Below the pieces are notes generated by a model. It was not told where the DNA came from. It did no database searches and saw only the letters and a program-made list of their open reading frames with translations. DNA of 14,635 nucleotides, taken from positions 1 to 14,635 of the forward strand of contig NYXM01000086.1 in assembly GCA_002685655.1 (NCBI GenBank), written 5' to 3'. The first letter of the stretch is position 1, and every line of letters starts with the position of its first letter. This document shows positions 1-7,245 of the stretch, one piece after another. The stretch comes from Planctomycetaceae bacterium (GTDB lineage: Bacteria; Planctomycetota; Planctomycetia; Pirellulales; Pirellulaceae). The translations under genes were made by a program, and so were the position numbers.

Positions 1-1
1 A

Positions 2-853
2 GCCGACACGATACCCGTGCACTCGCTGGGCAAGGCCTTTGCCTGCGCTGACTATGGCGGCAACAAGGTCTGTCTCGTCGACCAGCAGGGCCGGATCACT
101 TGGCAATACCCCGCCAAGCGACCTCAAGATATTTGGGTCCTGCCCAACGGCAATATCCTCTTTTCGCATCTCAAGGGAGCCATCGAAGTCACCCGCGACA
201 AGAAGATCGTTTGGGAATTCAAGACGTCCGGCGACAATGAAATCCACGCCTGTCAGCCACTGCCCGCTGGGAAGGTGATGGTCGCCGAGTCGGGTCCCAT
301 GCGAATCATCGAGATCGATCGCGATGGGGAGATCACCCGAGAGGTGAAGCTGACGACCCAGTGCAAGCGGGCCCATGGTCAGATGCGCTGTGCGCGAAAG
401 ATCGCCAGCGGCAATTACATTGTTGGGCAGTACTCGGACAACGTCGTTCGCGAGTATGATCCGTCGGGCAAGATCGTCCGCGAAATCCCCCAACGCATGG
501 CTTTCGGCGGAATCCGGCTTCCCAACGGCAACACGCTCGTCGCGACGGGTGACGCTCATCGAATCATCGAGGTGGACGAGAACAACAAGGTCGTCTGGGA
601 GATCAAAGAAAATGACTTACCGGGAAATCCACTAAGATTCATCGCCGGTATGCAACGTCTGCCCAACGGCAACACGCTGGTCTGCAACTGGGGCGGGCAT
701 GGACACGTCGGCGAACAGCCGCAGATCTTCGAGGTGACCCGTGACAAGAAAGTGGTCGGCGAGATTCTCGACTTCGAGCGGTTCGGCACGTTAACTGGCG
801 TATTTCTTCTAGGACTCGACGGCGACGCTGCCAACTTCGAAGTCCACAGATGA
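2..853 (+). CDS. Exported PQQ/ASST-like beta-propeller protein (5' end outside window)
   Basis: The frame is open to the left edge. The first in-window start candidate is GTG at 17, but the residues before it (ADTIP) look like the region just after a signal peptide, so I treat the gene as 5'-partial. It ends at TGA 851-853. The protein consists of repeated short beta blades of the form 'LPNGNxLV ... ixEVDxxxKVVWE'. PNGN-type turns occur near residues 43, 174 and 216 counted from GTG 17, with weaker versions (LPAGKVMV, IASGNYIV) between them. This pattern is typical of PQQ-binding-like or arylsulfotransferase-like propeller proteins that are common in planctomycetes and predicted to be periplasmic or extracellular. 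No catalytic residues can be assigned, so enzymatic function is unknown and a binding or scaffold role is equally possible. The gene converges with the minus-strand multidomain gene, leaving 46 bp between the stop codons. Confidence 0.82.
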   Translation, partial: ADTIPVHSLGKAFACADYGGNKVCLVDQQGRITWQYPAKRPQDIWVLPNGNILFSHLKGAIEVTRDKKIVWEFKTSGDNEIHACQPLPAGKVMVAESGPMRIIEIDRDGEITREVKLTTQCKRAHGQMRCARKIASGNYIVGQYSDNVVREYDPSGKIVREIPQRMAFGGIRLPNGNTLVATGDAHRIIEVDENNKVVWEIKENDLPGNPLRFIAGMQRLPNGNTLVCNWGGHGHVGEQPQIFEVTRDKKVVGEILDFERFGTLTGVFLLGLDGDAANFEVHR

Positions 854-899
854 GCCAACGGGTCTTTCTTGACCACCTGGGCTGTCTCTTTCCGTCGCC

Positions 900-3800
900 C
901 TATCGAATGCCATCGAAGATGTCCTGCTCGGGCTCGGGAACTTTGACTCGGGACTCTTTGAGATGCAGAGTCCACTGTCCCGGCCAAGGCTTCTGGGCAT
1001 CGGGCGGCCTCCCGCGGTCTAGCAGGCCCCAGAACATCTGGCGGCCCATCAAGCTCGCTTCGCCGTGGGTCATGCCGAGTCTTGCGGAAAACTTGTGATC
1101 GGGGGGAAGTCGCAATGTCGGGGAATGAATCGGGTACATCTTGTTGGGCCACATCGAAGTGAGGTAAAGCTTCTTCGGTGTGAAAGGCTCCAGCCCCAGC
1201 GCTCGCAGTTCCGGAAAGCGATCAGGATCGCCCGCCGAGTCGAAGGCAGCGATCACGGCCCGAGCGATGTCACCGACACCGTGCGCGTAGTAGCCTTCCT
1301 GAACGATCGGTTGCTCGCCGACAAGCACTTCGGGCCGTAACGTGCGGATCATCGCTACAAGCCGTCGCTCCATCGGCTCGATGCCGCCGAAATGCTGGTA
1401 GCGCTCGGCGATGCGATGCGGGCTGTCTCGACCGCGCCAACCGAATTCGTTGAAGTTGTATGTCACGGGAACTCCCATGGCCATTGTTGCTGCGTCATTC
1501 TTGGCAGAGTCCACAGCACCGCCGAACAGAAACGGACCTAACCGTCTTCCCAGAAGAACATAGGCGTTATCGAACTCCTCGTTCAATGCGGCCATGGCTG
1601 AACCGTTGATGTGGTGATCGTGGGCCGTGGCGTAGAACACGCCCATCCTCCGACGGGAATCACGCTGCCTGGTCCAGCTCTTGCCGCCATCGGTCGTGCG
1701 GATCACGGTGTTGCGATCGCCCGCGATCCAACCGTTTTTGTCGTCGACGAATGACACGCAACGCAGCCATGCGGGCGTTCCGGTCTTGACCAAACGCCAC
1801 GTCACGCCGTTCTGCTCGGGACTTCGCATCAGCACGCCGACGGGGCTGACAGCCCACGCGCTGCCGGCGGTGGTCGTCGTCAGATCGCTGAGGTTGACGA
1901 GATCGAGCGCGGGCTCGGGCAAGTTGATCGATTCGGTAGCCCACGTCTTCCCACCGTCACCTGTGCGAAGAATGTTCCCGTATTGGCCAACGATCCAACC
2001 TTCGGCGTCACCAAAACGAACCGACTCGTACGCCATCGGCAAACCGAAGAGACGGCGCGGCGTCGGTATCTTCTGGTGAGTCCAACTCTTGCCGCCATTC
2101 TCCGTCTTCAAAACCGTCTCATAACTGCCGACGGCCCAGCCGTTTCGCTCGTCGATGAAATGCACACCACGAAGCCACGCTGGCGTCGGGACATTGCGCA
2201 TTTGAATCCAGGTGGTCCCGCCATCTTGCGTTCGCAGCACGGTACCATATTCCCCCACGGCCCAACCGTTCGATCGGTCAATGAACTGCACATCGCTGAG
2301 CCATCCAGCCGCAGCTTCCAGTTGGTGCTGCCAGCTCTTTCCGCCGTCCTCGGTCGCAAGAATGACTCCCATTCCGCCGTAAAGGGAAACTTCGTAATCG
2401 CGCGGCCATCCCCCCACAGCCCAACCATGCTGGCGATCCAGGAAGACAATGCCTTCAAGAATGAAGTTGGTGCCGGATACTTGTTCCTTCCACGTGGAGC
2501 CGCCGTCCGCCGTGTGCAGGATCGTTCCCAAGCCCCCCACAGCCCATCCGTGCTCGGCATCGACGAAGCAGATACTTGCCAGGCGATCGCTTTCTCGGTT
2601 GCGCATCAGCGGTCTCTGTTTCATCCCATCGATTCGTCCAGGCGCGGGGGTGGGGCGATTCGTGCCTGTAAGTTTCACTTTGCGTGCATCGATGTTCATC
2701 GTCCCCAGCCGCTGAACATTGCGGATGACCTCGCCAGTCGGTGACCAGCACAGATGAGTTTCCTGTCCGCGCGAGGCCTTCTGGTCCGAACTGTTTCCCC
2801 ACAGCCAGGCAGCATCCAGATCTGAACTGTTGCCCGCGGAGATGCATCGGTGCAAGTTTAGTCCCCACTGCGTCGAGGCTGACGCCGACGTGCATAGCGC
2901 GTCCAGTGGAATGGCCAGTTCCACCGACCAGTTGTCTACGTTCTTGTTCACACGCACTTGCGTTCCAGAATCCCAGGACGGATGGGGCGAAACCGTGAAC
3001 ATGCCGAAGGTATCGTAGTAACGCTGGAGCAGATCGCCGCGGGAGTTGACCATGATCTGAAAGAGGCCCGTGTGGAACGCGTCGGCCGAGTCCCGCTCCG
3101 GCGCGAGGAACACCTCAACGTAGTCGCCCCAATCGAGGCCCCACGACTCGCGCCGATCGAGGTAATTCGCCCGGCGATTCCCTTTGCCGTATGCCTGCTC
3201 TTCTTGATCTCGCGTGATTACTTTCAGGCGAGAGATATCCTGTTCCTGGCAATCGAAACGGATGAAGAGGCGGCGTTCGTCGTGGATCATACGCACTTGT
3301 GTTCGCTCGGATGTCTCATTCGAGCGGTTGCTGGAAAGCCCTCTGATCCGCGTGGCGTGCGACCAGTCGTTGTCGGTTGGGAAAGGGCCGTCGACGAGTG
3401 GATGCGGCCCTGCTCCAACAGAGACCGTCGGCAGTGGTGGCAGCTCCGGCGTGGTCTGTGCGGGAACGGCGAGGTCGTACTTAATGAAAGTGGGCTTCTT
3501 GCTCCGAGTCACTACCGCTCGCTCGTTCCCGTTACGCCTGATACGGCAAAGGTCCACACCCCAGACCGAATCCTCATTCACATTCGGCTGCAGAGAATTC
3601 AAAGGAATCTCGACTTTCGTTTCCCACTTGTCAGCGGAGATGCTCGTGGAGACCTTCGCTTCTGAGTGCCACGCGGGGCAGAAGACGCCTCCTCCCCACG
3701 GGTCGTAGAAGACGTCCAGTACCGCTCCCTCTGGATTAATGGCGACGAAGTAGAATGCCCCTTCGAGGAACACTCGCTGGTTCTTGAGCGGCTTCAGTTC

Positions 3801-4610
3801 CGGCAGAATCTTTTCCGGATCGGGTGCCAAAAATGCCAATGCACGATGTGACTGATCCTTACCGATCACGGTGGGCGTAAGGGAAATCACTACGCAGTCG
3901 TCCAGCAGAACCGATCTGTCCGGCGACGGGAGCTGCTTGACCCAATCCAGTTCTTCGCTGAGCGTCTTGCCCCGGTAGAGCATTTTGCTGAGGGGCACGA
4001 GGTCTCCCTCCCAGTACGCCCTTTCTTTCGGTGACCGGGGATCTTGTGTGGGATTCCTGGCGACCAGTCGTCGCGGGTTGGGTGCAACGCAAGAGAGGGA
4101 TACGGTGAGTGTGTTTCTGTTGCAGCTGATCACCGCGCGCGTGTTGGGACTAGCCACTTGACCACTTTGGTCCACGAACGCATCCAGCTGACACACGTCG
4201 GAAGTCGAAGCACGGACAGAGACCTTGGGGATGGTGCTGTTTTGAAACCTCAGCGCGGGCGGGTGCATCAGCCCCCAACGGTGTTCCTCGAGCAGTTCGT
4301 CCAGTCGCTCCGGGGTGATACCAAGATCCGTGGCGAAGCGGTCGTGCGTGCCATACCGACTCCACAGACGCAGACGCACAATGTCGGCAAAGGACCGGCC
4401 AAACTCCCGCTCAATCCGCGCGGTTTCGCGAGCGCCCGGCTTCTCGGGTTGAGCGGCAATTGCGACGGTCGCCCCTACACCGAGTACGAGTATGGTAGCC
4501 AAGCAACTGACAGATTTGTGAACAGGCTGGGAGGGCACAGTGTGAGTTTCCGGTTTGGGGTCGGGGTAGGCTTCGTGGCACTTGGACTGCTTGCCGGCGC
4601 GCCGCGTCAC
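900..4610 (-). CDS. Secreted multidomain protein: two CBM9-like domains, Ycf48-like propeller, PIG-L-like deacetylase domain
   Basis: I chose GTG at 4610 because GAGG (4616-4619) lies 5 nt upstream. TTG at 4613 and GTG at 4538 are alternatives, and the last would give a shorter, more ordinary signal peptide. From GTG 4610 a hydrophobic segment ends in an AIAA-Q cleavage-like site near residue 53. Residues about 130-380 and 400-630 each resemble CBM9/DOMON-like carbohydrate-binding modules; the recurring marks are 'VxVFYDPWGGG' or 'VEVFLAPERDSAD', then 'WxxKVEIPL' or 'WSVELAIPL' and 'WGVDLCR' or 'WGLNLHR'. Residues about 675-980 carry seven Ycf48-type blades (xGWAVG...TVLRTxDGGxTW), the sixth one degenerate (SAWAVS). 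Residues about 985-1235 look like a PIG-L/LmbE N-acetyl-sugar deacetylase: beta strand plus AHDHH near 996, 'LVAMIRTLRPEVLV', 'AFDSAGDPDRFPEL' and 'LEPFTPKKLYL'. The usual AHPDD(E) and HPDH metal motifs are altered, so activity is uncertain. The TAG stop is at 900-902. Domain assignments are by motif recognition only. Confidence 0.88.
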   Translation of the reverse strand: MTRRAGKQSKCHEAYPDPKPETHTVPSQPVHKSVSCLATILVLGVGATVAIAAQPEKPGARETARIEREFGRSFADIVRLRLWSRYGTHDRFATDLGITPERLDELLEEHRWGLMHPPALRFQNSTIPKVSVRASTSDVCQLDAFVDQSGQVASPNTRAVISCNRNTLTVSLSCVAPNPRRLVARNPTQDPRSPKERAYWEGDLVPLSKMLYRGKTLSEELDWVKQLPSPDRSVLLDDCVVISLTPTVIGKDQSHRALAFLAPDPEKILPELKPLKNQRVFLEGAFYFVAINPEGAVLDVFYDPWGGGVFCPAWHSEAKVSTSISADKWETKVEIPLNSLQPNVNEDSVWGVDLCRIRRNGNERAVVTRSKKPTFIKYDLAVPAQTTPELPPLPTVSVGAGPHPLVDGPFPTDNDWSHATRIRGLSSNRSNETSERTQVRMIHDERRLFIRFDCQEQDISRLKVITRDQEEQAYGKGNRRANYLDRRESWGLDWGDYVEVFLAPERDSADAFHTGLFQIMVNSRGDLLQRYYDTFGMFTVSPHPSWDSGTQVRVNKNVDNWSVELAIPLDALCTSASASTQWGLNLHRCISAGNSSDLDAAWLWGNSSDQKASRGQETHLCWSPTGEVIRNVQRLGTMNIDARKVKLTGTNRPTPAPGRIDGMKQRPLMRNRESDRLASICFVDAEHGWAVGGLGTILHTADGGSTWKEQVSGTNFILEGIVFLDRQHGWAVGGWPRDYEVSLYGGMGVILATEDGGKSWQHQLEAAAGWLSDVQFIDRSNGWAVGEYGTVLRTQDGGTTWIQMRNVPTPAWLRGVHFIDERNGWAVGSYETVLKTENGGKSWTHQKIPTPRRLFGLPMAYESVRFGDAEGWIVGQYGNILRTGDGGKTWATESINLPEPALDLVNLSDLTTTTAGSAWAVSPVGVLMRSPEQNGVTWRLVKTGTPAWLRCVSFVDDKNGWIAGDRNTVIRTTDGGKSWTRQRDSRRRMGVFYATAHDHHINGSAMAALNEEFDNAYVLLGRRLGPFLFGGAVDSAKNDAATMAMGVPVTYNFNEFGWRGRDSPHRIAERYQHFGGIEPMERRLVAMIRTLRPEVLVGEQPIVQEGYYAHGVGDIARAVIAAFDSAGDPDRFPELRALGLEPFTPKKLYLTSMWPNKMYPIHSPTLRLPPDHKFSARLGMTHGEASLMGRQMFWGLLDRGRPPDAQKPWPGQWTLHLKESRVKVPEPEQDIFDGIR

Positions 4611-4615
4611 CAAAG

Positions 4616-4619
4616 CCTC
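4616..4619 (-). promoter_or_regulatory. Ribosome-binding site (GAGG) deciding the GTG 4610 start
   Basis: On the minus strand GAGG precedes GTG 4610 by 5 nt. The adjacent TTG at 4613 would be only 2 nt away, and no comparable motif precedes GTG 4538. This favours 4610, although the resulting signal peptide has an unusually long hydrophilic N-terminal region of about 30 residues. Confidence 0.45.
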
Positions 4620-5462
4620 AAGGGTTACGACGAGACTCCCGCCAGGCGCGGTACATCAATCAGCCAACGCCCCGTCGCATCGCCAGCTGTGTGCTGCCTG
4701 GCATCGGTCGAGCACACCGCCTAACGTACCAGAAATGGAAGACACGGACCGCGAATTCGACACAGCAACATCAATCAGACCATCGTCGTGCCTTTCAATG
4801 CTGTGAAGCACAGTTTTCATTGCGGCCAGCGTTGCAAAACGGGATTCCGGCGGCCTGTGTTGAAAAGGCCAGGAACCTCACGCGAGGTTGACATGATCAA
4901 GGAGCCAGGAATGTGAGAATTATCTTCGAACTGGAGGGCCGTATACAAGTTGGCTGAGACGCATGAGAATTCCGGGTGCAGCCGGAGTTGCTTTCATCAA
5001 GGGGTTGTTTTCTTCGGATTGTACGCGAAACGACGACTTGCGTTGACAGAATCCGCTCGTTCGCAGGGTATCAAAACCGCCTACGGGAAAGTACGAGACG
5101 CTTTCATGGCGGTCGCGCATTGTCTGGAGCCGCCACCATTATCCGGACGTTTTCGCGGAACGATTGTCCTTTGTGCATCCCATTGAAACGTACTTGTACA
5201 ACGTTGTCCGAGATCTCCCCTGCGTCCCCGTGCTCGCGCGGCACCCAGTCCCACCTGCGGGCGTTCCTGAATTGACCGACGTTCAGACTACGCAAGCGCG
5301 GAAGAGATGTTGAGGATGAGTTCGCCGGAGGCTGATGTCGATCATACCGGCCTGTGTGTTCCGCAGATTGATGCCCTTCTCAATTGGGATCATACTGCTC
5401 AAGCGTGGTGTCCGTGGTGGATTCCCGATGCGGGACAATGAGCGATCCAGGGAGCAAAAAAC
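4620..5462. other. Gene-poor gap between divergent genes
   Basis: About 850 bp lie between the 5' ends of two divergently transcribed genes, so both promoters should be here. None of the short open frames inside looks like a recognisable protein or has a good ribosome-binding site. Visible items are a small hairpin (AACCTC-ACGC-GAGGTT, 4874-4889), a consensus-like TTGACA at 5043-5048 without a convincing -10 partner, and GGAG at 5451-5454 serving the downstream dehydratase gene. I see no RNA gene. Decayed coding sequence is possible but not demonstrable by eye. Confidence 0.5.
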
Positions 5463-6674
5463 ATGAATGGTCATTTAGCCTCAAACTTTGATCGACGCGA
5501 ATGGTTCAGGTCTATGGGCATCGCGGCTGCTGGTGCGACGTGTCTGGGAGAGAGTGTATTCGCGCAAGAGAATGCTGCCGCAAACGTCGCGGACCGAACG
5601 TCGTCGATTCGTATCACCGCGTTGCATCCAAACATCTGTCGGGATCGTGTTTACGTCCGCATCGACACGAACCACGGCATCAGCGGCTGGGGAGAAATCA
5701 AGGGCGTCGTACCAAGCGTTGCCGCGGCGCTGGCCAGATCGATGTTTCAATTACTCGATGGCCAAAACCCCACGCGCATCGAACATCTCTGGCAAATGCT
5801 CTACCGCGCCGAGCGGAACCAGCGGGGGGGGGCATTCATGGTGCATTGCATCGCAGGGATCGACATGGCCCTGTGGGACATTACCGGCAAACTTTGGGGC
5901 GTGCCCGTGTATCGACTGCTCGGTGGCCCAGTGCGCGACAGAATTCGCGTCTACCCGTCGGCCAAGGCGATCAAAGTCGGCAACAGTCCCAAACCGCAAT
6001 CCGGTGATCCTGACGACATCGAACAAATGGTCGCGAACGTGCGTGCGGCGCGCGAGAAAGTTGGCACCGACGGCACGGTGATGTGCGACGCCCATAGCGC
6101 CGTCCCGCCGGCGACGCTCGTCCAGTTCGCGGCCGCGATCGAACCATACGAAGTGTTGTTTCTCGAAGAGCCCGCGGTGACTGGCAATATAGAGACCTTC
6201 AAACGGCTGAAACAACAGATTCGCATCCCGCTCGCTGCAGGCGAACGCGACCGCACGATTTGGGGCATTCTGCCCTATCTGTCCGAAAGAGTGCTCGACA
6301 TCGTCCAGCCCGATTGCGGCTACACGGGCGGCATCAGCCAAATGAAGAAAATTGCCACCTTGGCCGAAGCGTACTACGTCCCCCTCGCACCGCACTGCAC
6401 ACAGTCGTACCTGGGCATGACGGCCAGCTTCCACGTCACCGCGTCCATCCCGCTTTTCCTCATCCACGAATCGTATGACCACGAACCGTTCCGGAGGTTC
6501 ATTCATCCTCACTGGGAAAAAGGCGATGACGGCTACGTTTCGCTCCCCGAAGGGATCGGGCTGGGCGTCGACATCGACGAAGCAATGCTGGCGCAAGTTG
6601 CCGCCGATCCAAACTACCAGTACCGCTGGCGCGGCCCCCGCTACTACGACGATGGTTCGGTCGCGGACTATTGA
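5463..6674 (+). CDS. Tat-signal mandelate racemase/muconate lactonizing family protein (galactonate/mannonate dehydratase-like)
   Basis: The 403-residue protein starts at ATG 5463, with GGAG 8 nt upstream. The N-terminus has a twin-arginine signal (NFDRREWFRSMG, then Ala/Gly-rich to VFAQ near residue 35), so export by Tat is predicted. The rest is an enolase-superfamily protein: an alpha+beta cap at about 48-160 ('IDMALWDITGKLWGVPVYRLLGG') and a barrel. The expected metal ligands are visible as D209 in CDAH, E235 or E236 in FLEEP and E261 in AGER. H211 (the DxH arrangement) and H311 in APHC match the acid/base histidines of the D-galactonate dehydratase/mannonate dehydratase group, and PDCGYTGGI occupies the usual PDxxxxGGI position. 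Members of this group dehydrate acid sugars to 2-keto-3-deoxy acids. The exact substrate cannot be read from sequence. The residue set appears complete, so I expect an active enzyme. A run of nine G lies at 5824-5832. Confidence 0.92.
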   Translation: MNGHLASNFDRREWFRSMGIAAAGATCLGESVFAQENAAANVADRTSSIRITALHPNICRDRVYVRIDTNHGISGWGEIKGVVPSVAAALARSMFQLLDGQNPTRIEHLWQMLYRAERNQRGGAFMVHCIAGIDMALWDITGKLWGVPVYRLLGGPVRDRIRVYPSAKAIKVGNSPKPQSGDPDDIEQMVANVRAAREKVGTDGTVMCDAHSAVPPATLVQFAAAIEPYEVLFLEEPAVTGNIETFKRLKQQIRIPLAAGERDRTIWGILPYLSERVLDIVQPDCGYTGGISQMKKIATLAEAYYVPLAPHCTQSYLGMTASFHVTASIPLFLIHESYDHEPFRRFIHPHWEKGDDGYVSLPEGIGLGVDIDEAMLAQVAADPNYQYRWRGPRYYDDGSVADY

Positions 6675-7079
6675 ACCTACGATTCGTTCCAGTTCGACGG
6701 CGGCAAGAGCGTCTTTCGCGTAGACCTGCTGAAATCGCGGAAGACGGCTTCAGGATGATGGCGGAGTCAAAACTACTACTTGGGGATCGACGCACTCCAC
6801 CTCTCGCCCAGTGCCAAAGATCCACGGCCGTAAGGTATGCTCCACATGCCGGAGCCTGGTCTTGAATCTGCGAATTCGACGGCGCTGGAGAAGCTTCGGG
6901 CCAAGAACCGCCGCGTCGAGGTCGAGTACGATCTCGGCAAGGAGCATGGACCGGATAAGGCATTTCAAAAGTATATCGATACCTACCGCAAACGGCTCGA
7001 GGCGACCATTGATGCGACAAACACGAACCTGGAGAACCGTTCCGGACACCTGCCTTGTCATTCGTTGTTCCGGCTGTAG
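6675..7079 (+). pseudogene. Possible decayed coding sequence downstream of the dehydratase
   Basis: Reading on in the same frame as the dehydratase gives protein-like text interrupted by stops. The first segment begins after TGA 6672-6674 and contains YDSFQFDGGKSVFRVDL. After an in-frame TGA comes a segment containing NYYLGIDALHLSPSAKDPRP and then TAA. From ATG 6837 an 80-residue frame follows, with a charged, helical-looking stretch (VEYDLGKEHGPDKAFQKYID), ending at TAG 7077-7079. No start has a clear ribosome-binding site. I do not recognise the family. It could be the eroded end of an unrelated gene, one small real gene at 6837-7079, or chance. Confidence 0.35.
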
Positions 7080-7094
7080 TATGATAACCGCTGT

Positions 7095-7230
7095 CTAGCT
7101 GGACAGCGCCACTTTGTGGCGCGTTTGTCCGTTCTATCTGCCCCAAAGGGCGAAGATAACGTTGATGTAAACCATCATAGAAACGATTGTTAGGAATATC
7201 CTTCGCCACAGAGTGGCGCTGTCCAGCTAG
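7095..7230. mobile_element. MITE-like element with 27-bp terminal inverted repeats
   Basis: The left end CTAGCTGGACAGCGCCAC (7095-7112) is the exact reverse complement of 7213-7230. The match continues inward to 27 bp (7095-7121 with 7204-7230) with a single mismatch. The element is 136 bp and carries no gene. Each end also folds on itself: GCGCCAC-TTT-GTGGCGC at 7106-7122 and CGCCAC-AGA-GTGGCG at 7204-7218. The outermost bases read C-TA-G at both ends. This is what insertion into a CTAG site with TA duplication would leave, the target habit described for IS630-type elements. Assignment to that family is inference. The element ends 15 bp before the start codon of the next gene. Confidence 0.72.
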
Positions 7231-7245
7231 TAGCGGGAGAGAATT

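Noticed and set aside
1660..2600. Tandem DNA repeat or CRISPR-like periodicity
   Set aside because: The periodic similarity comes from the protein-level Ycf48 blades; the DNA copies diverge and there are no spacer-like units.
1983..2744. Long open frame (253 codons) on the plus strand opposite the multidomain gene
   Set aside because: It lies entirely antisense to the strongly supported Ycf48-like repeats, has no recognisable protein text, and is explained by the codon use of the opposite gene.
4874..4889. Hairpin AACCTC-ACGC-GAGGTT as a terminator
   Set aside because: Only a 6-bp stem, no T-run, and it lies between divergent genes where no transcript is expected to end.
5043..5070. TTGACA as a -35 promoter element upstream of the dehydratase
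   Set aside because: No acceptable -10 sequence at 16-18 bp, and the position is nearly 400 bp from the start codon.
5751..6596. 281-codon minus-strand open frame opposite the dehydratase
   Set aside because: The plus-strand reading contains all catalytic motifs of the enolase superfamily; the antisense frame is a by-product of GC-rich third positions.
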